A stretch of 17,716 bases of DNA from CAZKTS01 sp964555735 (GCA_964555735.1 CAZKTS010000085.1:1-17716), one strand, 5' to 3'. Shown: positions 6,677 to 14,049, counted from the first letter of the stretch. Numbers and translations are program-made. Notes: generated by a model not told the origin, from the sequence alone.

Positions 6677-7839
6677 CGCACCTCCCAGGCGCAGTGCAGG
6701 GCATCGGGGTGGCGGAGCACGGCGCCACGGGGCTCGCTCCCCGACGGGTCGGTCAGATGGAGGCCGGGCAGGCGCTCGAGCACGACGTCGAGTGCGGTGA
6801 GCAGCTCGCGTCGGGCGAGGTGCGAGCCCGGGCAGAACTTGGCGCCGAAGCCGAACGTGAGGATGTCGTGGGCCTCGCGGTCGGGATCGAAGGCGTCGGC
6901 GTCGTCGCCGAACACGGCCGCGTCGCGGTTGGCCGACACCAGGCCGAAGAGCATGAGGGAGCCGGCCGGGATCGGCACGTCCGCGAAGGTCGCGTCGTAG
7001 CGCGAGACACGCGGGAGCGATGCCACCGGACCCTCCCAGCGGAGCAGCTCGTGCACGATCCCGGCGCGCAGGGCCGGCTCGCGTCGGGCGCGCTCGAGCA
7101 GGGCAGGCCGGTGCAGCAGCGTCGAGAGCAGGTTGCCCATGGCGTGCGACGTCGTGGTGGAGCCGACGGTGAAGAGGAGGCGGACGGTCGCGCAGACCTC
7201 GTCGTCGTCGAGGCGCTCGCCGTCGTGCTCGACGGCCGCGAGCGCGGAGAGGATGTCGTCGTCGCCGGGGTGGGCGCGCCGCTCGGTGAGGAGCGGGCCG
7301 AGCTCGCCGGAGAACTCGCCCGCCGCCGCGATCGCGCCGTCGGGATCGCTCGGGAACGTGAGCATCGTCTCGGCCCAGCGGTGCATGTCGGCCTCGGCGC
7401 TCGGCGGCACCCCGAGCTTGCGCGTGATCGCGAGGTGGGGGAGGACCGTGCAGAGCTCGGCGAACAGGTCGCCCTCGCCGCGCTCGACGAAGCGGTCGAG
7501 CACCTCGTGGGCGAGCGGCACGAGGTCGCGCTCGTCGAACCGGGTGACGGCGCGCGACCGGAACGCAGGCGTCGCCATCTTCCGGTGCACGTCGTGCTCG
7601 CGCTCGTTCATGCTGATGAACGTGCGGCCGACCACCGGCTCGATCGCGCCCTGGTAGAAGTCGCCGCCGGGGAAGTGCTCGTCGTCGCGGAACATCTCGC
7701 GCACGTCGTCGAAGCGGGTGAAGAGCAGTGCGTCGGTGCCGTAGAAGCCGACGGGGGCGACGCGGTGCGCGAGTCGGAGCTCGCGCAGCGTTTCGTGCAG
7801 CTCGTCGCCGACGAACGGGTCCACCCCGAAGTCCGCCAC
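6673..7839 (-). CDS. Cytochrome P450
   Basis: 388 residues, the usual length of a soluble bacterial P450. The heme-binding loop is FGFGAKFCPG with Cys336 as iron ligand, and the E-L-L-R motif is at 264-267. The I-helix reads TVGSTTTSHAMGN (224-236): the acid usually found in the A/G-G-x-D/E-T motif is Thr228. It has Lys in place of the common His before the Cys loop. GTG 7839 has an SD-like GGGGGAG about six bases upstream. The stop overlaps the sulfatase start (ATGA at 6673-6676), so oxidation and desulfation are probably linked. No ferredoxin or reductase gene is nearby, so electron partners must come from elsewhere. Substrate not predictable; a terpenoid, steroid or aromatic is possible. 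Confidence 0.92.
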   Translation of the reverse strand: MADFGVDPFVGDELHETLRELRLAHRVAPVGFYGTDALLFTRFDDVREMFRDDEHFPGGDFYQGAIEPVVGRTFISMNEREHDVHRKMATPAFRSRAVTRFDERDLVPLAHEVLDRFVERGEGDLFAELCTVLPHLAITRKLGVPPSAEADMHRWAETMLTFPSDPDGAIAAAGEFSGELGPLLTERRAHPGDDDILSALAAVEHDGERLDDDEVCATVRLLFTVGSTTTSHAMGNLLSTLLHRPALLERARREPALRAGIVHELLRWEGPVASLPRVSRYDATFADVPIPAGSLMLFGLVSANRDAAVFGDDADAFDPDREAHDILTFGFGAKFCPGSHLARRELLTALDVVLERLPGLHLTDPSGSEPRGAVLRHPDALHCAWEVR

Positions 7840-7862
7840 CTTGACTCCCCCCGAAGAACGTC

Positions 7863-7904
7863 GATGCGTCCCTCAATCTGCTCTATCGGACTGAGGGACG
7901 CATC
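7863..7904 (-). terminator. Hairpin between CoA transferase and P450 genes
   Basis: GATGCGTCCCTCA (7863-7875) and TGAGGGACGCATC (7892-7904) form a perfect 13-bp stem with a 16-base loop. It starts three bases after the CoA transferase stop and ends 23 bases before the P450 start, on the transcribed minus strand. No T-run follows. I see no good TAnnnT box in the remaining gap, so it may attenuate read-through into the P450-sulfatase genes rather than end every transcript. Confidence 0.7.
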
Positions 7905-7907
7905 CAG

Positions 7908-9161
7908 TCAGTTGATGACGCCGGCGTCGCGGAGCTTGGTGAGCGCGGCGTCGTCGAGGCCGAGGTCGGCGCGCAGCACCTCCTCGGTGTGCTCACCCAC
8001 GAGCGGCGGTGCGGTCTCGGGCCCCTCGGCCATCTTCGTCATCTTCACCGGGTTGCCGGGGATGAGGACAGGCTGCTCGACGCCGTCCGTGCGCGGCAGC
8101 TCCACGAGCATGTTGTGCGCCTGCACGTGCGGGTCGGCGATGAGGTCGGGCGTGCCGTACACGGGACCGCACGCGAGCCCCTCGGCGTTCATCGCGTGGC
8201 AGACCTCGAGCTTGGTCTTGCCCGCCGCCCAGGCGTCGATCGCCGGACGGATCTCCGGCTCGAGCTGCTCGCGCCAGCCCTGGCGGGTCGCGAACCGCTG
8301 GTCCTCGAGCCACTCGGGCTTGCCCACCAGCTTCGCCAGCTTCTCGAACTGGTGCTCGCGGCCCACCTGGATCACGAACCAGCCGTCGGACGCCTGGAAG
8401 CCGTCCATGATCAGCAGCGGCCCCGGCCCTTCACGCGGCGGCCCGAGCCCGAGCGACCAGAAGTTCACGACCATGTCGGACATGGCGACCATCGAGTCGA
8501 GCATCGAGACGTCGACGTACTGGCCTTCGCCGGTGCGGTCGCGGTGGCGCAGCGCGGCGAGGATCCCGATGGTGCCGAACAGCGCGGACGAGATGTCGCC
8601 CAGCGCGCCCGCCGGCGCGATGCGCGGTGCCTCGCCGTGGTCCTGCTTGTAGTCGTAGATGCCCGACATCGCCTCGGCGATCGGCGCGTACGCGGCCCAC
8701 GAGTCGTACGGCGACTCGATCGTGTTGCCGAACCCCGATACGGACGCGTAGATGACGGTGGGGTGGACCGCCGCGCACGCCGCGTAGTCGAGGCCAAGCT
8801 TGGTCATGGTGCCGGCGCGGAAGTTCTCCGCGACGACGTCGAAGTGCGGCACGAGCTGGAGGAAGAGGTCGCGGCCCTCCGGTGCCTTGAGGTCGATGCC
8901 GACGCTGCGCTTGTCGAGGTTGTTGCGCAGGAACGTCGCGCCGGCGCTGCGGCCGTCGGTGGTGGTCATCGCGGGCTGCGCACCCCGCCCGGACTCGCCG
9001 TCGCGCGGGTGCTCGACCTTCACGACGTCGGCGCCGAGCCGGGCGAGCAGCTGCGTGCCGAACGGCAGCGCCTGCATCTGCTCCGCCGCGAGGATGCGTA
9101 CCCCGTCGAGGGGCTTCCCGTACTTCGCCGCCTCAGCGTTCCCGACGTCTCCGAGCTTCAC
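7908..9161 (-). CDS. CaiB/BaiF family CoA transferase (class III)
   Basis: 417 residues, the normal size for the family. PLDGVRILAAEQMQALPFGTQLLARLGADVVKVEHP (17-52) is the typical N-terminal Rossmann-like start, and NNLDKRSVGIDLKAPEGRDLF (80-100) and VVAENFRAGTMTKLGLDY (109-126) are family blocks. The catalytic aspartate that forms the acyl anhydride is most likely D189 in PAGALGD. GEGQYVDVSMLDSM follows as expected. Members move CoA between an acyl-CoA and a free carboxylic acid in the cytosol without ATP; this would activate an acid for breakdown. GTG 9161 is favoured because TACGAT lies eight bases in front. The gene precedes the P450 on the same strand but is separated from it by a strong hairpin. 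Substrate unknown. Confidence 0.92.
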   Translation of the reverse strand: MKLGDVGNAEAAKYGKPLDGVRILAAEQMQALPFGTQLLARLGADVVKVEHPRDGESGRGAQPAMTTTDGRSAGATFLRNNLDKRSVGIDLKAPEGRDLFLQLVPHFDVVAENFRAGTMTKLGLDYAACAAVHPTVIYASVSGFGNTIESPYDSWAAYAPIAEAMSGIYDYKQDHGEAPRIAPAGALGDISSALFGTIGILAALRHRDRTGEGQYVDVSMLDSMVAMSDMVVNFWSLGLGPPREGPGPLLIMDGFQASDGWFVIQVGREHQFEKLAKLVGKPEWLEDQRFATRQGWREQLEPEIRPAIDAWAAGKTKLEVCHAMNAEGLACGPVYGTPDLIADPHVQAHNMLVELPRTDGVEQPVLIPGNPVKMTKMAEGPETAPPLVGEHTEEVLRADLGLDDAALTKLRDAGVIN

Positions 9162-9169
9162 AACGCGGC

Positions 9170-9175
9170 ATCGTA
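9170..9175 (-). promoter_or_regulatory. -10 box of the CoA transferase gene, leaderless
   Basis: On the minus strand TACGAT is followed by eight bases and then the GTG at 9161. No Shine-Dalgarno lies in the gap. This gives the CoA transferase its own start site just past the hairpins that follow the VOC gene. Confidence 0.5.
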
Positions 9176-9192
9176 GGAGACGCGCGGTGATG

Positions 9193-9267
9193 CGGGCACG
9201 GTGCGCCGCCGCGAACGACGCACCGCACCCGTCACGGCACGGGTGGCTCCGTCAGCGAGACCACCCG
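9193..9267 (-). terminator. Two hairpins after the VOC gene
   Basis: Nearest the VOC stop, CGGGTGG (9240-9246) and CCACCCG (9261-9267) form a 7-bp stem. Farther on, CGGTGCG (9199-9205) pairs with CGCACCG (9219-9225), extended by CGGG (9193-9196) with CCCG (9228-9231) across a 2x2 internal loop. Together they probably end the VOC transcript before the CoA transferase promoter. Neither has a T-run. Confidence 0.45.
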
Positions 9268-9280
9268 ACCTCTTCCGGGA

Positions 9281-9754
9281 TCAGACCTCGCCGGTCTCCT
9301 CCCACTGCTTGGCCCGCTCTGCCATCTCGTCGGGCGCGACGTCCTCCACGTGCGTGCCGACACTCCACCGGTGACCCCACGGGTCGGTGAACTGCCCGGA
9401 GCGGTCGCCGTAGAACTGGTTCTCCGGCTCACGGGTCGACGTGGCGCCGGCGGCGATCGCGGCCTTGAACACCGCGTCGATGTCGTCGACGTAGACGTTG
9501 ATCGCCACGGGCGAGCCGCCGAACTTCTTCGGCCCGTTGAACTCCATCTCCGGGTACTCGTCGTTGACCATGAGCAGACCACCGAGCGGCAGCTCGAGCT
9601 CTGCGTGTCCGACGCGCCCGTCCGGCCCGGTCATGCGCATGCGCTCGGTCGCGCCGAGCACCTTCGTGTACCAGTCGATGGCGTCGGCCGCGCCGTCGAT
9701 CGACAGCGAGGGGATGACGGCGGGGTAGCCGTCGGGGATGGGGTTCACTGGCAT
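9281..9754 (-). CDS. VOC/glyoxalase superfamily protein, PhnB-like
   Basis: 157 residues, a single-polypeptide vicinal-oxygen-chelate fold of two beta-alpha-beta-beta-beta modules. The first runs from about 14 (IPSLSIDGAADAIDWYTKVLGA) and the second from PVAINVYVDDIDAVFKAAIAAG. QFYGDRSGQFTDPWGHRWSVG followed by THVEDV near the C-terminus is the hallmark of the PhnB-like or bleomycin-resistance-like subgroup. Members bind metal or small molecules; the reaction here cannot be read. ATG 9754 is preceded by GAGGTGA five bases away, a strong Shine-Dalgarno. Longer upstream in-frame codons lie antisense to the serine hydrolase gene and are not coding. It is divergent from that gene. Confidence 0.87.
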   Translation of the reverse strand: MPVNPIPDGYPAVIPSLSIDGAADAIDWYTKVLGATERMRMTGPDGRVGHAELELPLGGLLMVNDEYPEMEFNGPKKFGGSPVAINVYVDDIDAVFKAAIAAGATSTREPENQFYGDRSGQFTDPWGHRWSVGTHVEDVAPDEMAERAKQWEETGEV

Positions 9755-9796
9755 GCGGGTCACCTCGTGAGTCTGGGGATCGAACGTGTGTTCGTG

Positions 9797-9826
9797 ACCG
9801 TACCGATGCGCCCCGTTCGGCGTCAA
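9797..9826 (-). promoter_or_regulatory. Promoter of the VOC gene
   Basis: On the minus strand TTGACG (9826-9821) and TACGGT (9802-9797) are separated by 18 bases, the best -35/-10 pair in the window. The predicted start near 9790 gives a leader of about 36 bases that includes the GAGGTGA ribosome site. It is the clearest leadered counterpart to the leaderless starts elsewhere. Confidence 0.55.
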
Positions 9827-9864
9827 CCTGACCAGATCGTGCGGGCGCGCGCCAGCGGCGCCGA

Positions 9865-9870
9865 TAGCGT
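9865..9870 (+). promoter_or_regulatory. -10 box of the serine hydrolase gene, leaderless
   Basis: TAGCGT lies seven bases before the ATG at 9878 with no ribosome site in between. No convincing -35 box is present. The same hexamer and spacing occur before the oxidoreductase gene at 669. Confidence 0.5.
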
Positions 9871-9877
9871 CACCCGG

Positions 9878-11014
9878 ATGCGCCGAATCTCCGCCGTTCT
9901 GGCCGTCGTCGCCGTCGCCGGCCTGCTCCCGACGACCGCCGCGTCGGCGGGGAGCGAGCCCACCGTCGACAGGCTCCGGACGGCGCTCGAGCGGTTCATG
10001 GACCGGCCCGACGCCCCGCCCGGCGCGATGGTCGCGGTGCAGCGCGAAGGTCGCATCACGATCCTCACCGAGGGCGTCGGCGACCTCGCGACCGGCGAGC
10101 TCGTGCATCCCGACGACCACATGCGCGCCGCGAGCGTCGCCAAGGCGATCCGGGGCGCGGGCGTCCTCGCGCTCGTCGGCCAGGGCGTCATGTCGCTCGA
10201 CGACACCGTGGCCGAGCGCGCGCCGAAGTACGCGGCCAATTGGGGCGACGTCACCCTGCGCCAGCTGCTCCAGCACACGAGCGGCGTGCCCGACTTCATC
10301 AAGACGGAGGCCGCGCAGGAGGCCGTGCAGTCGTCGCCGACCAAGGCGCTCCCGCCCGATCAGCTGCTCGACTTCGTGGCCGACGAGCCGCTGAGCTTCG
10401 AGCCCGGCTCGGAGTACGAGTACTCCAACTCCGACAACGTGCTCGTCGGACTGATGGCCGAGCAGGCGACCGGCCGCTCCTACGACGAGATCCTCCAGAC
10501 CGAGGTCGCCGACAAGCTCAGCCTCACGAACACGACGCTGCCGCCGGGCGTCGAGATGCCGACGCCGTACGCGCACGGCTACGACATCGAGGACGAACCG
10601 CCGCTCGACGTCAGCGAGGTGCTCGACCCCGCGTGGGCGTGGGGATCGGGCGGCATCGTCACGACGCCGTCGGACCTCACCCGCTTCATCCGCGGCTACG
10701 TGGGCGGCGACCTGTTCGGCGCCGACGTGCAGGCTGCCCAGCGCGACGTCGTGGCCGGCGGTTCCGAGCCGCCGGGACCGGGCAAGAACTCGGCCGGCCT
10801 CGCCGTCTTCCGTTACGAGACCAAGTGCGGGACGGTCTGGGGCCACACCGGCAACACGGTCGGGTACACGCAGTTCGCCGCAGCTTCGGCCGACGGCAAG
10901 CACTCGGCGACCGTGTCGATCACGCGCCAGGTCGGTGCGAAGCCCACCCCGATCCTCAAGGCGCTGCGCGCGCTCGAGCTCGAGGCCGTGTGCACGGCGT
11001 TGTCGGGCGCATGA
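9878..11014 (+). CDS. Exported beta-lactamase-family serine hydrolase
   Basis: 378 residues. Residues 1-24 form a Sec signal peptide (MRRISAVLAVVAVAGLL, then ...AASA with likely cleavage after Ala24). The mature part has the three motifs of the class C beta-lactamase / D-Ala-D-Ala peptidase fold: S86-V-A-K89 (SxxK, nucleophile and base), Y182-S-N184 (YxN), and H323-T-G325 (the KTG-like third motif). LRQLLQHTSGVPDF (127-140) is a classic family block. It should act outside the membrane as a peptidase, esterase or beta-lactamase-like hydrolase. The family includes many carboxypeptidases and esterases, so resistance should not be assumed. Its stop overlaps the start of the next gene (ATGA, 11011-11014). 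Confidence 0.92.
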   Translation: MRRISAVLAVVAVAGLLPTTAASAGSEPTVDRLRTALERFMDRPDAPPGAMVAVQREGRITILTEGVGDLATGELVHPDDHMRAASVAKAIRGAGVLALVGQGVMSLDDTVAERAPKYAANWGDVTLRQLLQHTSGVPDFIKTEAAQEAVQSSPTKALPPDQLLDFVADEPLSFEPGSEYEYSNSDNVLVGLMAEQATGRSYDEILQTEVADKLSLTNTTLPPGVEMPTPYAHGYDIEDEPPLDVSEVLDPAWAWGSGGIVTTPSDLTRFIRGYVGGDLFGADVQAAQRDVVAGGSEPPGPGKNSAGLAVFRYETKCGTVWGHTGNTVGYTQFAAASADGKHSATVSITRQVGAKPTPILKALRALELEAVCTALSGA

Positions 11015-11625
11015 CCGTCCGCGTCGGCACCGTCGCCGATCGGCCGCGCGCGGTGCGCACCGCCGTGCGTGCGTTCGAGACCGACCCGCTCATCCGGTGG
11101 TTCTTCCCCGATGACGACACCTACGAGGGGCAGGCGACCGGGTTCTTCGGGACGCTCTTCGACCTCCGCGTCGACGGCGGTGAGGTGCGCGTGACCGACG
11201 ACGTCGTGGCCGTCGCGATGTGGGACACGCCGGGGGATCACCCGAACGGCACCGAGTGGTCGGATCGCGTCTGGCGCGAGGGGACCGCGCACTTCACCCC
11301 GGCCGAGCAGCAGCGTTTCGAGCTCCTCGGCGCCGCGGTGGCGTCGCACAAGGTCGACACGCCGAGCTGGTACCTCGGCATCCTCGCGACGCATCCCGAC
11401 TGGCAGGGCCTGGGCCACGGCAGCGAGGTGCTCCGCCCGGTGCTCGAGCTGGTCGACGCCGACGGCCTGCCGGCGTCGCTGCTCACCGCGACGCCCGAGA
11501 ACGTGGCGTTCTACCGCCGCCACGGCTTCACCGTGCACATGGAGGCCGACGCCCCGCCCTCGCCCGGCATCCCCCAAGGCCCCCACGTCTGGACCTTGCG
11601 CCGGGACCCGTCCCCCGGTCCCTGA
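11011..11625 (+). CDS. GNAT family N-acetyltransferase
   Basis: 204 residues. THPDWQGLGHGSEVLRPVLE holds the acetyl-CoA pyrophosphate loop Q132-G-L-G-H-G137, and LTATPENVAFYRRHGFTVHME (158-178) is the usual end of the GNAT fold, with the FYRRHGF strand-helix element. The N-terminus (RPRAVRTAVRAFETDPLIRWFFPDD) fits acetyltransferases of this size. It transfers an acetyl group to a small amine or a protein in the cytosol; the acceptor is unknown. The ATG overlaps the serine hydrolase stop by four bases, so translation is probably coupled, although one product is exported and the other is not. The gene ends at the repeated palindrome element. Confidence 0.88.
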   Translation: MTVRVGTVADRPRAVRTAVRAFETDPLIRWFFPDDDTYEGQATGFFGTLFDLRVDGGEVRVTDDVVAVAMWDTPGDHPNGTEWSDRVWREGTAHFTPAEQQRFELLGAAVASHKVDTPSWYLGILATHPDWQGLGHGSEVLRPVLELVDADGLPASLLTATPENVAFYRRHGFTVHMEADAPPSPGIPQGPHVWTLRRDPSPGP

Positions 11626-11699
11626 CCCGGAGCCCCGGTCAAGACCGTGTTTGGTCACTTCGTGCCGCCCAGGCGGCACGAAGCGACCAAACCGTGATC
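11624..11699. repeat. Dispersed junction element, copy 1
   Basis: The segment starts in the GNAT stop codon and fills the junction. Its 24-base block at 11633-11656 matches 14059-14082 at 21 positions (shared CCCCGGTCAAG and TGTTTGGTC). The exit side shares GACCAAAC, one variable base, then GTG. The inner arms differ between copies but are self-complementary in each. Confidence 0.65.
11649..11692. terminator. Palindrome at convergent junction 3
   Basis: GTTTGGTC (11649-11656) pairs with GACCAAAC (11685-11692). After one A/C mismatch, CTTCGTGCCGC (11658-11668) pairs with GCGGCACGAAG (11673-11683), leaving a very tight loop. It separates the GNAT gene from the membrane protein gene, whose stop is at 11700-11702. 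It should terminate in both directions but lacks a T-run. Confidence 0.75.
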
Positions 11700-13148
11700 T
11701 CAGAAGACGCCGTCGTGGAGCTCGTAGGCGACGACGCTGGCGAAGACGGCGAGCACGCACAGCGTGGGGAAGATCGCCTTCGCCCACCACGCGGGCTTCA
11801 GTGACTGGCGGATGACGAACGGCAGCGCGAGCGCGGTGCCGACGACGAGCAGCGGGTACGTGTCGCCGAGGTAGCGCCCGGCCATCGCGTAGTACATGAC
11901 CGCCGGTGCGCACGCGGCGAGCGCGGCCAGGAGCAGCACGCCCGGCATCGTCGCCATGCCGTGCAGCGCGCGCCGGAACACCAAGCGCACCTGCTGCGCG
12001 ATCGCGATGAACGTCAGCACGAGCGGCACCGGCATCACGTTGGTGAGGCTCGGGATGTGGTCGCCCCAGAGCTGCACGCGGCTGGCCGTCGGCAGCACGA
12101 GCAGATCCTGGGGCGTCACCGAGCTCAGCCGGATGAACGGTGCGCTCGAGGAGAAGTGGATGGAGTCGGGGCGCAGGTAGTTGGCGAGCGTGGTGAGGAT
12201 GAACCGGAACCCGACGGTGCTCTTGTCGTTGGCGTCGATCGTCCGCTTGAAGTCGGGCCGCACGATGTACGGCGAGTAGTCGGGCCACGGGAACGAGAGC
12301 GAGCCGAACTTCCGCCAGAAGATGAAGGCGAAGAGGAACGACGGGACGACGGCGAGCGCGGCGCCGAGACCGCGCACCAGCCACCCGCCCCAACGCCACC
12401 CGAGCAAGATCACCGCGATGCCGAGCACGACGACGGCCGGGATCGCGCTCGGCCGCGAGAGCGTGGCCAGCGACGCGGTGGCGATCGCGCCGACCAGCAT
12501 CCCGGTGCGCTTCGTGAGCGACCAGCGGTAGATGAGGTTGAGCGTCACCAACAAGAACGCCGCGCACCACGTGATGGCCTCTTCGTAGACCCGGCCTCGT
12601 GCGAGGAACACGAGCACGCTCCCCGGACCGAGCAGCACCGCAGCGAGCACGAACCACTTGCGGGCGACGGTGGCCGACAGGTCGGGCCGCGACACGAGGA
12701 AGCGGTCGATGAGCTGGCGCAGCAGGTCCAACGCGGCCCAGAACGCGAGCGCGAGCGCGAGCGCGGCGAACAGCGGGTTGAGCCCGACGAGCTGGGTGCC
12801 GCCGAAGAACGTGTACACCGGCACCCGCAGGATGCTCGGCGTGATGCCGAAGTACCCGCGGCACATGCCGTCGATCGTGAAGCACTCGAGCCACCAGCTG
12901 CGCGGCGTCACCACGTGCACCTGGCCGTGGATGATCGAGTCGGCCTGGCTCCAGTAGAAGAAGTCGCCGCCCAGGCTGAGCGGGCTGCGGCCGTCGGGGT
13001 TCCAGGTGCGGTTCGACGTGAGCCAGAAGGAGTAGATCGCGAACGCGAGCGTCAGGCCGAGGTTGATCTCGCGCAGCCGGTCGCGGCGCGTCGGGGTGGG
13101 ATCAGGTTCCGGTTGGTCCGCCTCGACCTTGTCGGCAACGACCGTCAT
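11700..13148 (-). CDS. Polytopic membrane protein, probable GT-C glycosyltransferase
   Basis: 482 residues from ATG 13148, with about ten hydrophobic segments. A short charged cytosolic N-terminus is followed by TM1 (around LGLTLAFAIYSFWL). The first outer loop contains GGDFFYWSQADSIIHGQ then CFTIDGMCRGYFGITPSILRVP. An acidic residue in that loop and the C..DG.C..YFG..P pattern are typical of actinobacterial membrane glycosyltransferases that use polyprenyl-phosphate sugars, but no specific family can be proved by eye. A second large loop (KFGSLSFPWPDYSPYIVRPDFK) follows. An upstream extension to 13247 is rejected: it has no ribosome site, no membrane character, and enters the neighbouring gene. 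TAGCCT (13180-13185) could be its -10. Divergent from the methyltransferase gene by 79 bases. Confidence 0.72.
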   Translation of the reverse strand: MTVVADKVEADQPEPDPTPTRRDRLREINLGLTLAFAIYSFWLTSNRTWNPDGRSPLSLGGDFFYWSQADSIIHGQVHVVTPRSWWLECFTIDGMCRGYFGITPSILRVPVYTFFGGTQLVGLNPLFAALALALAFWAALDLLRQLIDRFLVSRPDLSATVARKWFVLAAVLLGPGSVLVFLARGRVYEEAITWCAAFLLVTLNLIYRWSLTKRTGMLVGAIATASLATLSRPSAIPAVVVLGIAVILLGWRWGGWLVRGLGAALAVVPSFLFAFIFWRKFGSLSFPWPDYSPYIVRPDFKRTIDANDKSTVGFRFILTTLANYLRPDSIHFSSSAPFIRLSSVTPQDLLVLPTASRVQLWGDHIPSLTNVMPVPLVLTFIAIAQQVRLVFRRALHGMATMPGVLLLAALAACAPAVMYYAMAGRYLGDTYPLLVVGTALALPFVIRQSLKPAWWAKAIFPTLCVLAVFASVVAYELHDGVF

Positions 13149-13213
13149 CCGATTCCCCACGAGCCCCCGAGAGCACGGCAGGCTACCTGGGTGTCCTCGC
13201 CCGGCGGGAGGCG

Positions 13214-13219
13214 TACGTT
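13214..13219 (+). promoter_or_regulatory. -10 box of the methyltransferase gene, leaderless
   Basis: TACGTT stands eight bases before the ATG at 13228, without a ribosome site between. It shares the 79-base divergent gap with the candidate TAGCCT box (13180-13185) of the opposite gene. Confidence 0.5.
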
Positions 13220-13227
13220 CTCTGGCC

Positions 13228-14049
13228 ATGGACGAGACCGCACGCAAGGTCGAAGAGCACTACGGCGACGGCGGCTTGCGCGACCGCGTGCGCGGGCTGC
13301 TCGAGGCGGCCGGCCTCGACCCCGATCACCTCGACCCCGACGGTCAGACGGGACCCGACGAGTTCCACACGGGCGGCCGAGCGATGACCGACGCGCTCGC
13401 CGAGGTCGCGGGCATCGCCGCTGGGGAGCGGGTCATCGACGTCGGCTGCGGCCTCGGTGGTCCGGCGCGTGTGCTCGCCCACCACTTCGGCGCGCAGGTC
13501 ACCGGCATCGACCTGACCCGCGAGTTCGTCGACCTCGGGCGCGAGCTCACGGCCGCGTGCGGCCTCGACGACAAGGTGGAGCTGCGCGTGGGCGACGCCG
13601 TCGCGCTGCCGTTCGACGACGGCACGTTCGACGTCGGCTGGACCCAGCACGCCACGATGAACATGCCGGACAAGGCGGGCGTCTACCGCGAGCTGCGACG
13701 GGTGGTGCGCGACGGCGGGCGGTTCGCGTTCTTCGACATCATCGGCGGACCCAACGTCGCCGACGCGGTCTACCCGATGCCGTGGGCGACCGACGTGACG
13801 ACGAGCTTCCTCGAACCCGAAGACGCGCTCCGCACGATGCTCGACGACGCCGGCTGGCGCGTGCGCCACTGGAACGACCTGACCGAGAGCGCGCTCGCGT
13901 TCTACGACATCGGCGGCCAGCCCCTCCCGCCCGGCGTCGTCCACCCGCTCGCCGCCGACTTCCCCACCCGCATCGCCAACCTCGGCACCAGCACCCGCGC
14001 CGGCGCAACGAGAGTGATCCAAGCGGTGTGCGACACCACACCCACGTAG
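13228..14049 (+). CDS. Class I SAM-dependent methyltransferase, small-molecule type
   Basis: 273 residues. Motif I is VIDVGCGLGGPAR (69-81), and the acidic residue ending strand 2 is D95 in VTGIDLT, which binds the SAM ribose. GDAVALPFDDGTFDVGWTQHATMNM is the typical motif II-III region of UbiE or sarcosine/dimethylglycine-type enzymes. GGRFAFFDIIGG is motif IV-like. The N-terminus (EEHYGDGGLRDRVRGLLEAAGL, then DEFHTGG) is characteristic of a bacterial group with an added helical cap, likely acting on a small amine, quinone or lipid. It is cytosolic; there is no signal or membrane segment. The start is set by the leaderless promoter and by motif position. It is unrelated in sequence to the SABATH enzyme at 1769-2866. 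Substrate unknown. Confidence 0.87.
   Translation: MDETARKVEEHYGDGGLRDRVRGLLEAAGLDPDHLDPDGQTGPDEFHTGGRAMTDALAEVAGIAAGERVIDVGCGLGGPARVLAHHFGAQVTGIDLTREFVDLGRELTAACGLDDKVELRVGDAVALPFDDGTFDVGWTQHATMNMPDKAGVYRELRRVVRDGGRFAFFDIIGGPNVADAVYPMPWATDVTTSFLEPEDALRTMLDDAGWRVRHWNDLTESALAFYDIGGQPLPPGVVHPLAADFPTRIANLGTSTRAGATRVIQAVCDTTPT

Noticed and set aside
4319..7000. Plus-strand open frame of 893 codons opposite the arylsulfatase
   Set aside because: It is a low-complexity Val/Arg/Glu/Ala/Gly shadow; the opposite strand has a complete sulfatase with catalytic motifs.
6694..8652. Plus-strand open frame of 652 codons opposite the P450 and CoA transferase
   Set aside because: It crosses two well-supported genes and an intergenic hairpin, and has no recognisable motif.
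9350..9877. N-terminal extension of the serine hydrolase frame
   Set aside because: It runs antisense through the VOC gene; the signal peptide and leaderless promoter set the start at 9878.
9755..10903. N-terminal extension of the VOC gene frame
   Set aside because: The extension is antisense to the serine hydrolase; the ATG at 9754 has a strong ribosome site and starts exactly at the domain.
9878..11014. Antibiotic resistance beta-lactamase
   Set aside because: The fold motifs are shared by carboxypeptidases and esterases; nothing here shows drug hydrolysis or a mobile context.
13149..13247. 33-codon extension of the membrane glycosyltransferase-like protein
   Set aside because: It overlaps the start of the divergent methyltransferase gene and has no ribosome site.
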